From positions 28,416,527 through 28,480,526 of the forward strand of contig OX485808.1 of assembly GCA_950295325.1 (NCBI GenBank): DNA of 64,000 nt. The letters are read 5' to 3'. The DNA is from Polytrichum commune (lineage: Eukaryota > Streptophyta > Polytrichopsida > Polytrichales > Polytrichaceae). Of this stretch, positions 24,577 to 34,329 are shown one piece after another (within the stretch, counting starts at the first letter, position 1; every line of letters starts with the position of its first letter). Under the pieces are notes generated by a model that saw only the letters and a list, made by a program, of their open reading frames with translations, searched no databases and had not been told where the DNA came from. Position numbers and translations under genes: made by a program.

Positions 24577-25789
24577 GTTAGTATGTACGAATGGGTACTC
24601 AAACTCTTGCTTCGTTGACCACCTCAGTATTGCCAGTGGAACTTAAGCAATTACCAACCCTGACTTCAAAGATTTGCAAATTTATTGGAGTTGGAGTCTT
24701 AGAACGGGGCACAGCTGCCTGCGGCCATTTCATGTGAACTACGTCTTGACATATGAAGTCAAACTAATTTGTTCATGACTTCCTAGCAGCAAATTCAGGA
24801 GTTATGACTCAAAATTCAGGTTTTAGTGTTGCACCGCGTCCCAGATACTGATAGTGGTGATATATCGTGTACTTACATGGTTGAGTTTAGGGAAAATTAA
24901 AATAAAATGTCGACGCTTTGCGTACATCATAGAAAAGTGAGATTGCTCTGCATATAGAGAACTTCAACAATATTAGTGCAAACTGCCTACCCCGTGTCAA
25001 GTTTAATTAATCATAGTAGGAAGTGTCATACAGCTGTTGTAATTTCTTTCTGATTCAATAAATTCTCAAGACTAGAATTTTCTTCTGCGCTAATGTGAGC
25101 CCAAAATGGTGCTCACATGTGTTCTTAAGTCTTTTGAGACCATTAGGAGTGATGTTTTAATGTTTATTGATTATTCACAAAAATATAAAAAGAGTGAAGC
25201 TTGAAGGAAGTTATGTTTAAGCATTAGGCTTGTGTGGAGTGGATTGATTAGAAGATTAGTAGTGTGAGGAAGTTCCTTAGTTGGGGAGCGTAGTAGGTGG
25301 AGAACCAAGGGTAGTTCCTTGAGTTAAAAGTTTGAATTAGGATCTAGGTTGTTCGTTTGAGGGACAAAGGCTTAGAAGATAAGATGAGAGCCTACAAAGT
25401 AGGGGAGGATTACGAAGGCTTATCTTGAGGGTGCTCACCTACTCCCTCTCAACTCACTATATAAGCCCTCATTCTTCCCTCTCTCTCTCTCTTTTTCCTT
25501 TGTGCTCTTTGGCACCCCACGGGTTATAAGTGTGGGTGTGTATGAAGCAAGAGAAGAACACGTGTGTGTGCAAGGCTTAAGTAGAGGAATCAAGACTAAT
25601 TAGTCTAGAGGTTAGTTTCACTTGGTTGTGTGTGTGTAGAGGTGTGTGTAGAAGAGTGTGTGTGCGTGTGTGGGAGGAGCTAAGAAGGTCACGGAAGCCC
25701 CCCCTTCTATCTATCTCTCTTCCTCTATCTTTCTCCATGTTTTCCTTCATCTCTTCCAAAATAAAAAAGAAGCAAATATATAGTAGATA

Positions 25790-26335
25790 GCTTAGTATCT
25801 GCAGCAGTAGAGCTGCGTATTCACAGCGTATTTTCAGCGTAGAGATGTGTATATGTAGCAGTAGAGCTGCGTATTGTAGCGTATCTGCAATGTATCTGCA
25901 GCCGCAGAACTGCGCATCTGGATGGATTAGTATCTGTATAGTAGATAGCTTAGTATCTGCAGCAGTAGAGCCGCGTATTCACAGCGTATTTTCAGCGTAG
26001 AGCTGTGTATATGTAGCAGTAGAGCTGCGTATTGTAGCGTATCTGCAATGTATGTGCAGCCGCAGAACTGCGCATCTGGATGGATTAGTATCTGCATAGT
26101 AGATAGCTTAGTATCTGCAGCAGTAGAGCTGCGTATTCACAGCGTATTTTCAGCGTAGAGCTGTGTATATGTAGCAATAGAGCTGCATATTGTAGCGTAT
26201 CTGCAACGTATCTGCAGCCGCAAAGCTGCGCATCTGGATGGATTAGTATCTGCAGAGTAGAGCTATGTATTTGCAGCGTATATGTAGCGTAGAGCTGCGT
26301 ATTTGCAGCTTATCTGTAGCGTAGAGCTGCTGTGA
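25790..26335 (+). repeat. ~158-bp higher-order minisatellite in LTR copy 3
   Basis: About three and a half units contain GCAGCAGTAGAGCTGCGTAT, CACAGCGTATTTTCAGCG and GCCGCAGAACTGCGCATC. Within each unit AGAGCTGCGTATT recurs, so the 158-bp unit evolved from a shorter one. The reverse complement occurs in LTR copy 5 at about 60285-60640. Confidence 0.88.
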
Positions 26336-26445
26336 CATTTGAGGGTGTGGGATAAACTAAGAAAGGGAGGTAGTTGTGTTGGCTTAAGGGAGAGGGGCCG
26401 ATGATAAGTCATGTAAGTGTTTTTCAACACTTGCATTAAAGACTT

Positions 26446-26634
26446 ATGTGCATCATGGAATCAATAAGTTATAACCTCAGCGAAGTGTCATGCAATAGTG
26501 AAGAATCGTCAGCCAGGACCAAAGTTGCAAGGGGGAAATCCTTGAGGGCATGCGCGGCAAAGGCGGTGGGGTGGACTCTTGAGAAATCTAAGGATGTACC
26601 TATGCATGACGATCACATTAATAAAATGTCATGA
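26446..26634 (+). CDS. Conserved small ORF inside solo LTR (copy 3)
   Basis: The frame encodes 62 aa, or 59 from the second ATG at 26455, which matches the start of the other copies (ME-). The core is ARTKVARGKSLRACAAK followed by GWTLEK. The same peptide occurs on the sense strand of LTR copies 4 (56462-56626) and 5 (59985-60173). Copy 4 is strongly diverged in nucleotides, yet keeps G-x-SL-ACxAKxxGWTxEK. Most of its changes in the core fall at third codon positions (for example GGG/GGT, TGC/TGT, GCG/GCC). All three stop 110-160 bp before the LTR 3' end. No known family is recognised; a basic peptide with a conserved Trp is all that can be said. Confidence 0.5.
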   Translation: MCIMESISYNLSEVSCNSEESSARTKVARGKSLRACAAKAVGWTLEKSKDVPMHDDHINKMS

Positions 26635-26770
26635 CTTTGAGTAAGTTGGAAACTCGTCGAGATAGAAGTCACATTCCATGTTACCACAAGTCTTGGTCTG
26701 ACACATGTGATTCTCAAAACTATCACCCGGACTAGGACGCTCAAGGGTGGTGGGTTTGGCCTCACAGCTA

Positions 26771-26915
26771 GATAGATAGAAACTCCGGTCCCTTTTAGGG
26801 GCCGGCGTGAATAGAGTGTCCGTTCGTAATGCCAACAACCCGATGCCCACAGGACATGGGGAAGCTGGGACAAAACTACTCTCCTCTTTCGAGGATGGAT
26901 ACTATAGTAACCGAG
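26771..26915 (+). repeat. Dispersed repeat A, copy at 26.8 kb
   Basis: GATAGATAGAAACTCC, GGGGCCGGCGTGAATA, CCCGATGCCCAC and TTTCGAGGATGG also occur in the same order at 48159-48304. It is about 145 bp with roughly 85% identity by eye, and both copies start in a GATA microsatellite. Type of element unknown. Confidence 0.8.
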
Positions 26916-27016
26916 AAACAGTAACCGAGAAACAAATAACATGGGCCGATTATGGCCCACGAAGGTGCATGCCTTTTAAGGATAATTAGTGTTTTTGTAA
27001 TGAGAGTGAACGCCAA

Positions 27017-27165
27017 GTCATGATTCCTCGGTTGGTTGTGGGAGGATGTTTGAGTTAAGACGTTCCGGGTTCGATTCCAGTTGAGTCCGTATGATCGTCT
27101 AAAATGTAACACATGACTTCGTGCGCAAGTGAATAAAAGGCAGGAAATTTGTACCAACCAACCGG
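27017..27165 (+). mobile_element. tRNA-related SINE-like sequence
   Basis: A perfect RNA polymerase III B box, GGTTCGATTCC, lies at about 27070-27080. About 45 bp upstream is an A-box-like TGGTTGTGGGAGG, as in a tRNA-derived promoter. The sequence is too degenerate to fold as a tRNA. Boundaries are uncertain. Confidence 0.45.
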
Positions 27166-27479
27166 CACCAGTCCCTCATTCTGAGCTGTAAGTAGATACT
27201 AGGTATTATATAAGATATTATACAAGTTTTTGGGTTTTATGGAGGGTCTAAGTTTTGGGGGAGCGGTTGGTGGTTTTCAAGTCTCCTCTTATGTAGGAGG
27301 ATGGACATGGCATATTGTATTGCAATGGTATTAATGTTTTTAAAGGTGTTTTTGATGGTAACCATGGGTATTTTGAGATTTTCTTCTAGTATTTTCATAG
27401 ATGGGATGTGGGCCGTAGCTCGGGCCCCAGCTGTGAGGACAATAAGTGGTTCGATTTTCCATCCTCTGGAAGCGATACT

Positions 27480-27925
27480 GTCAATCAGTGGTTTGTATTT
27501 GTTGTTTTTTGCTTCAATAGTTTCTGGGGAAAATCTGTCGTTACAATATGTGAATTCAATAAATTGTATGGTGAGGTTAGGGACAACGTCGATGGGAGGG
27601 TCCTTTTGATATGGTAATCCTTTGACGCATAGTATGTCAGGGCGAAACCTTGCATTGCAATGACATCTTTGTGTGTTACATGCGCAGGGGAGTAGCCAAT
27701 TGGGGACAATATTTTCTTGGGGATTATTATTGAAGGTACCGGCATTCATGAGGGTAAAACATCGGGATTTTTCGGACGAGATTAGGAGCTTCCTAATTTC
27801 TCCAACTGCTTTGTTATGTCTTTTAATTTGTAGTGAGTGTATATGTTGTTGGTTACATTTCAGTAGTACATGTAGCCAAGTGTCTGGGTCGTTTGAATTG
27901 CATATGGGACACGTGATAGAGGGGT
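27480..27925 (-). pseudogene. LINE ORF2: CCHC finger and restriction-like endonuclease
   Basis: The last segment of ORF2 (27968-27237, 243 aa) has CPICNSNDPDTWLHVLLKC and then the IKRHNKAVGEI stretch. That is the C-x2-C...H...C...RHN arrangement found just before the endonuclease of R2-type elements. About 70 residues on comes RFRPDILCVKG, then IEFTYCNDRF, then EAKNNKYKPLI. This is the PD...(D/E)...K...KY pattern of restriction-like LINE endonucleases, with Glu at the second acidic position. In R2 this domain nicks the target DNA that primes reverse transcription. A TAA lies just upstream at 28005-28007. The frame ends in TAA at 27237-27239. Confidence 0.8.
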
Positions 27926-28239
27926 ACCTCTGGTGACCGAAAAACATTTGTTTTCTAGCATTACCCATGTATGTTCCTGTACGGAATTTAATAAGGCATG
28001 ATTTTTATTTGTCTGTGATTAAGGGATTTGTCCAGAATTCGTTGGACAATTCTTTGTCAATGTCTATATTTTCTGTCCATTTACACGTGTTGGGGGTTTG
28101 TGTGGCCATGACTGCTATATTGGTTTCCCTGTCATATTTTTTAATTTGTTTTTCTAAGAATCTTACTGGACCTTTGTCTGGGACTTCTTCCATTGAGGCC
28201 CAGACGTCCTTTTGATAATAGTATGGGGTGGCGTGGGCA

Positions 28240-28720
28240 TGTTCGTATGGGTGTATGGCGATTATGTGTTCTAATTCTAACCCGTCTTTTGCTAGTTTAT
28301 CCGCTTTTTCATTACCGTCAATGTTGACGTGTGCTCGGACTTTGTATAGTGTGATAGGCTGTGTACGGTCTTGGAGGATTTTTACCATGGAGTTGAGTGT
28401 GGTTTGGTCTGGGTGACTATTATGGAGAGTGGGGTGTTTAATTTGTGTGTTGAGTAGATATAGTACGTTTAGACTGTCTGTGAATATAAATGTGGGTTCA
28501 TTAGGGAATTGTGTATTGATGATTCTTAGTGTTTTGTGTATAGCCATCATTTCTGCACGTAGTATGTTTTGATGCCCCTGGAGTCTTTTGGCGATATTTA
28601 AGCCTTTGGGGCTATAGATACCGTATCCAGCTCTTTCTCTTCTCCATACTCCAGGGGCAATTTCTTTGGGTTTTATAAAGGATCCATCTGTGTAGTAGCT
28701 AAATTGGGGGTGGAATTTTA
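28240..28720 (-). pseudogene. LINE ORF2: RNase H domain
   Basis: Inside the 28005-29243 block the four RNase H catalytic positions are present in order: YYTDGSF (Asp), LRAEMMAIHKTL (Glu), FTDSLNVLYLL (Asp), and HVNIDGNEKADKLAKDG (His and final Asp). Spacing fits type I RNase H of LINEs. The domain would remove the RNA template after reverse transcription. It lies between reverse transcriptase and the restriction-like endonuclease. An in-frame TAA at 29376-29378 separates it from the block before it. Confidence 0.9.
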
Positions 28721-30619
28721 GTGGTAAGTTGGTTTGGTAGTTTGGGAGTTGTGGGGTGGGGTTATTATTATATAGGGGTGTGTTTGGGTAGTTTGATTTA
28801 GCCCATTTTTTACTAGGGTTAACGGTGATGTTCGGAGGGGTGGGTGGTGCAATTTGAGTGTGGCTTTGTAATATTTGGAGGTTATTTGCTGTGTCGTGTA
28901 TTAGCTTTATTTGTTCGTAGGTACCTATGTTATTATTTTGGTGATGGATGCAGAATATTTGCATGGTAGATGGTTCTTTCCTTGTAGTATTGAGTTCGGG
29001 GGGTATTGTTGGTTCTTCGTATGTGATTGTGTCAGCAGCAAAATGGGCAATGACATGTGTGTCTGGGAGTAGGCCTGTGTGTGGGTTCGAATTTTGGTAC
29101 CAGTCAGTGTCTGGGGATATAATTATAGTGATTGTGTAAGGGTCATTTTGGGCCGCTATGCGTGCCCAGTGAATGGCTTGTTGTAGGTTTGTTGAGGTAT
29201 GAGGATGTGCGTATCCAATTCCTTGCCATTTATAGTCAAACACTTTTCCTAAGGATCCAAATATTATGTCTCGTGAAAAGGGTGAGTAGAATTGGGTGAA
29301 TTGTGTAGGACATGTAACTGGGGATGAAAAGTATGAGTGGGTAATATTGAATGTTGTAATTAGTAGATCCAGTATTTAAGTTGGTATTGTATATTGGGCT
29401 CTTTTGAGTGGGTCGTTCTTTGGGATACGGTATTTGTATCTTTGGTATAGCCAGACAATTTCAGTTTCGAATGATTGGGTAGGTGGTTCTAGACCATGTG
29501 TGGTATTTTTTGCCAATTGATATTGTTTCCATAGCCATGTTAGTCTAGCTTTCGGGATGGTGATGAGATGCCTTCCATTGTCTTCGTATATGTGGGCGAC
29601 ATCGAATTGTGTTTGGATAATATCAGAATTTGTTTCAATGTCGTTTTCTGGGTTGCATTCACTAGTAGAGATATGTGCTAGCGGAATTATTGTGGATGGT
29701 GTGACGTATCTTGTGTCTTGGTGTTGTTCCGTGGTGGAGTAAGCGTTAATGATGTTTGAAAAATAATTGTGTTGTCTTTCTGTGTAATATTGGATAAGCA
29801 GGTTTGTGTTGTGGTTGCATATGTTGGCTTCACAGTAGGGGTATAGGTCCCTTTGGGTTCGCCATTTATTATATGTGTTGTTATTTGTTGTGGTCCATTG
29901 ACACATATATGACGTAACTGTTCTTTTTATTCCATTGTGGTCGTTAGATTGTTTTTGTTTGTGATCGAGTATTTTGTGTATGGGGAATTGTTGGGGGTCT
30001 TTAAGCATGTTGTTGGGGGGAGGAGGTAGATGGGGGATGGGGGGGTTAGGGGGGTTAGGGGGGTTAGGGGGCGGTCGGTGTGCGAGGTAGGATGTTGTTA
30101 TTTCTTATTATATATTTGTTTTTGAGGGATCTTGGTGGGTGGTGTTGTTGGCAGGGTAGGGGGCATTGATTGCAGGGGGGGTGGCAGAATAGTTCATTAG
30201 CTATGTTAAGTGCGCTTTGGATAAGTTTAGAAGGAGTGGAGTGGTAGATTTTGAATTCGTCCTTGTTCATCAGAGTGGTACCATTAGGCAAGGTAATTTG
30301 GTCTAGTGTGGTTATATTATGTATAAGTAATTTGTGTAGTAGTTTGAGTGAGGTGTTGGGGTTTATGCCATGTAGCATTTGTGCTTCTTGCATCCATGCA
30401 GTTTCAAGTGAGGATGGGGTTAGTAGAAAGTTATTTATTGTATTTTTTAGATGGACTCCGACTTTATGTTTTAGCAGAAACAGTGTTCTAGTGATGGGTG
30501 ATCTAACATAGTGGTGGTATTTAATGCGAGTGATTTCTTGAGAGCCCCCATGTGTGGCGAGTATGAATTGTACTAGACCGGTATATATTCTCCCAATTCT
30601 CCCTTTGTCATTGAGGGCA

Positions 30620-32340
30620 TTTTATAATTGCTCTCCAATGCACCTTAGATAGGCATTTTGTAATGAAAATGCTTCAATTCCAAATAGGTTGTGGGGGAGT
30701 TGCGTGGCAATATTAGATGTGCATTTAGGTATTCCGCATATTGTTTTATGGAGTGCGATGATTTTTTTGTCTAGTTTTTTTATGGCTGGTATGGAGTATG
30801 GTACTGCATAAAAACAATATGCTATTCCAGCACGTATGACTGTGTCTGCCATGTTGATTTTTTGTTTCATAGTAGCTGGGCAAGCTACGAGGGCTTGACA
30901 TTGTTTGATTACTTTAGCTGTTGTGGTATTTATTTGTGTTTTCCATTTGAGTGATGGTGCAAGATTTATTCCTAGGTATGTATAGGGTTCATGTTGGTTT
31001 AGGACTGGTATAGGTTGGTTTCTATAGTTTATGTTAGTGGATTGGATTAGGGCCTTCAAGGTTGTGGGGTTAAGTTTAGATTTGTTTGGGCATCCAGTCA
31101 CTGCACATTTTGGTATACCTAGGTCCATTCCTGCCCATTCATAGAATTTGTCTAGTTTGTTTAATTGTGTTTGTAATGATTCTAGTTTGTTGGCGATTGC
31201 TGCAAGATCGTCTGCATATGCTGCTGATGAGATTTTCACTCTGGACGTACCGAAGGTATATCCATTATTTCCTTGTTGCAGCCATTTAAGTAGGGGTTCC
31301 AAGAATATGATAAATAGATATGGGCTAAGGGTATCGCCTTGTATTGTACCTCTTTGGATGTGGATTGGTAGAGTTTTTCCGAAGTGTTCGCCGGTAAATA
31401 TGGTTGATGATTATGAGTATATGTTTCCTATGAGGTTTATGGAGTCATTGGGATAACCCAGGTTTTTCATTATGGCTAATAGTCTGGCGTGGTCAATGGA
31501 GCCAAAGGCGTTTTTAAAGTCAATGTAAAGAATGTATATATCGTGGTTTGTGAGTCTAGTGTCTTCAAGTGCTGCAATTAATATTTGGATTTGTCTGGAG
31601 GTGCTTCTTTCTGCTCTGAACCCTTCTTGGCTATCGTGTAGTATTTGGTATCTTTCTCCGTATGCTGATAGGATAGAAGTTAGTGTGCTTGTATATAATT
31701 TATATATAGTGTTAGCTAGTGCAATAGGTCTGTGATTTGTTAGTTGTGATGGGTTATTTTTTTTATATAATAAAACTGTTAGGCTAGTTTTCCATGATGT
31801 TGGGATTTGTTTTTGTTTATAGCAGTGTTTAAAGAATATAAACAATATTTTGTGAAAGCGTGGAGGCATATTTTTTAGAATTGAGTTGGGGATTTTGTCT
31901 GGACCTGGGACTTTATTATTACTTAGATTTTTAAGACAGAAGTCATATGTTTCTTGATCAAAGTATGTGTGTAAGGGGATTTGGGGTTCTCCTCGTTTAT
32001 CAATTGTGTATCCATCTAAGTCGTGCCAAGGGTATTGCCTTACTCCACATGTACAGTGAATTGGATGTGTATTTTGATGGTGGCATGTAGGGACTGTTGG
32101 GCGGTTACTGATGGATTGTTGTGCGTAAATCTCTGAAGCAATGTCTTCAGGGTTGGTTAATATGTTGTTTTGTCTATCAATGATGGAGTCAAGAGGTGAG
32201 GTTTCAGTGTTCTTGAAGACTTTCCGATTTATTTTCTTGGGGATTTTTTCATACATTTGACGGTATTTTGATACGGCTTTTAGGATGCAGTCTCTGGTGT
32301 ATTTTGTGGTAATTTTCCTGGCTTCTTTATTTGCCGTTTT
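30620..32340 (-). pseudogene. LINE ORF2: reverse transcriptase domain
   Basis: Conserved reverse transcriptase blocks appear in order on one frame: NNKVPGPDKIPNSILK (~31.9 kb), HRPIALANTIYKL, HDSQEGFRAERSTSRQ, YIDFKNAFGSIDHARLL (~31.5 kb), IQGDTLSPYLF (~31.35 kb), and AYADDLAAIA (~31.21 kb). The FxxADD/YADD aspartates are intact. Two in-frame TAA codons interrupt it, at 31411-31413 just after NLIGNIYS and at 30622-30624. The polymerase would copy LINE RNA at the nicked target. The frame later shifts inside the C-rich tract at 30030-30075. Confidence 0.93.
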
Positions 32341-32869
32341 TGCTATAGTTGCTATGGTGTCAATCCATTCGACATGAGATGTTGTTGTAGTAGGTGGGTG
32401 TGGGATGTTGACGTGTTGGTGGTTTCGGATATCGGTTAGGATGGGGTGTACTTGCCAGCTTGGGTTATTTTGTGCAATGTAAATGGTTTTCCTGATGAGG
32501 TGATATGTGTGGAGGTGTCTTTTCCATTCTCTAACTAGTTTGCGTGGTAAAAAACCACCTTGTTGTGATGTTCTGTTTGTGAGGTTGGGTAGAGGGTCTG
32601 CTTTGCAGGTTTTTTCAATTGTTTCTGAGATTTTGTTTATAATGTATTTCAATGATGTGCAGGCATTTTGCCATTGATCGTGTGTTAAGTGTTGGTGGTC
32701 TTCTAATAGTGTGGTAAGTTCTTTAAGTTGGGTGGAGTTTTCTTCGAAGAATGTTATGTTAAATTTTTCTAGGTTTTCCGGTGGTATCGGGTTCAGTATC
32801 CTAGTTGGTGTGGTGTTTGTAGAGGGCGGGGGTCTAGCTATAAGTGTGTTGTGTGGGATGTGTAATGTG

Positions 32870-33640
32870 ACTGGGTAGTGATCTGAATTTAGATTCATGT
32901 TTGTGTTTGTAGTGGAGGTAAATTTGTTGTTGTCAAGGGAGTGAATGTAGAAACCATCTATTAGGCTTGTTGATGTGTAGTTGTAGCCACCTTGTCTGGA
33001 GATACTAGTGTTGGTAGTGATATATTCTAAGTCGAGAGATGTGGTAAATTTTTTCCATTGGAAGTCCTCTTCTTGTGGGGGGGTAGTAGTGTTGTTATTT
33101 TGTCTGCCCCTAAGTGCAATATCTCTGTTAAAGTCACCGCATAGTGTGTATATGTGATTGGGGTGTGTAGTGCTTGTTTAGTGATTTCATTCTTAAGGTG
33201 TGGGATAAGACATGTGTCTTTTGGGTGCGTAGGCATATACATGTGTATAATTAGCCAAGGTGTTAGTGGATGGTTTTTTATTTTTATTACTTGTAGGTAC
33301 GGGGAGATGTTTGCTGGAGTGGGAATTTTGGTGATATTTCCCGGGAATGCATATTTGTGGTGGATAAGTGTGAGTAGGCCACCTCTTCCGGGGGTATATG
33401 GCATTCTTTGTTGGATGCACCTCGTGAGTGCGTGTGTGTTGTTGAAAGTGAGTTTGAATTCCGGAAATAAGTTTTGTATATATTTAGTAGATTTGTTTGC
33501 AGTGAGTTTGGTTTCTTGGATATGAATGATTGCTGTGTTATTTAGAGAGTTGTTGATTAAGTCTTGTAAGTTTGGTAGTGATGTGTTGAGCGATGACGCA
33601 TTCCAAGTTATTATGCTTGTTTCGTGCTCGGTGTTAGAGT
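32870..33640 (-). pseudogene. LINE ORF2: AP-like endonuclease domain
   Basis: Motifs of the LINE apurinic-like endonuclease are in order: ITWNASSLN (~33.6 kb), IHIQETKL (~33.51 kb), RGGLLTLIHHKY (~33.38 kb), HMYMPTHPKD (~33.23 kb), CGDFNRDIALRG (~33.13 kb), and LNSDHYPV (~32.88 kb). The GDFN and SDH catalytic motifs are kept. The upstream motifs lie in the frame that also encodes the 2A motif. GDFN and SDH lie in the reverse transcriptase frame, so one single-nucleotide frameshift sits between about 33.13 and 33.22 kb. Confidence 0.92.
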
Positions 33641-34265
33641 TTGTTCTTGTGATTGGTGTGGGAGCGGCTGGGAGTGGGGGTGGGTGTGAGTATTCGCTTA
33701 TATTTTCTAAACATCTAAGTGTTTCGGTTATTAACTGGTTTGGAAGGAAGGGGAATTCTTTCTTGAGGGTGATTGGTGTGGGTGTGGTGGCTTGGTTGTG
33801 GATGAAATCGTATATTTTGGTGTGTATTGAGTTTTGGGGGAGTATTATATGTTGATTGTTTTCTATGAATATTGTGTAGGGGTGCGGTGTCAGTATGTGT
33901 CTTTCGGGGGGGTTGGTGAGGTTAGCTAGTCTAATAATTAGTGTGTTGGTCCATATGTCGTTAAAGTGGTAGTTTTGGGGTTGGGCTAGTATGCTATTGC
34001 ATGTTTCTATTGAGGGGTGGATGGTGATGACTATAGCATATAGCATATGGGTTGGTGGTGATTGCCTTTGTGTTTGGATGTATTGGTGTAGATGTGGATG
34101 GGTAATTATTGCTTGATGGTGTAGAGGGTGTGTATTTCTTAGTATGGGAGCAAATGTATTTGCTATGTGTTGGTATTGAGGTTGTAGTTTGATAGTGTTT
34201 GGAATGAAGTATATCTTGGCTCTCTTTTTGTGTGTAGCAGGATGCGTATGTAGGATGTTAGGCAT

Positions 34266-34289
34266 TGGTCCGGGGTTGGATTCTATGTC
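34266..34289 (-). other. 2A ribosome-skipping motif (DIESNPGP) in LINE ORF2
   Basis: Codons 657-664 of the 1076-aa frame read D-I-E-S-N-P-G-P, preceded by NKLELLKCG. The 2A consensus is D-(V/I)-E-x-N-P-G-P with an upstream hydrophobic helix often of the form LLxxGD, and every invariant residue is present. In a ribosome the Gly-Pro bond is skipped, releasing the upstream chain and continuing translation. Here it would separate the repeat-rich N-terminal product from the endonuclease-polymerase. 2A sequences are known at the start of ORFs in some trypanosome and animal LINEs. Activity is predicted from sequence only. Confidence 0.85.
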
Positions 34290-34329
34290 TCCGCATTTTA
34301 GTAATTCTAGTTTGTTAATGAAGTAGTAT

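Larger units (their letters stand above)
25094..26766 (+). mobile_element. Solo LTR, family TGTGAG...CTCACA (copy 3), TSD GCTA(A/G)
   Basis: It starts TGTGAGCCCAAAATGGTGC and ends GGGTTTGGCCTCACA (1673 bp). The flanks are GCTAA at 25089-25093 and GCTAG at 26767-26771, one mismatch. Features shared with copies 4 and 5 are a CT-rich promoter-proximal part and a conserved small ORF. With copy 5 it also shares a minisatellite of GTAGAGCTGCGTATT units. No internal retrotransposon sequence is attached. Confidence 0.9.

Noticed and set aside
27060-27090. Genuine tRNA gene at the GGTTCGATTCC B box
   Set aside because: No acceptor stem or anticodon arm can be paired around it. It fits a SINE better.
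30030-30075. Telomeric repeat
   Set aside because: Three GGGGGGTTA units are not the plant TTTAGGG unit and lie inside the LINE coding region.
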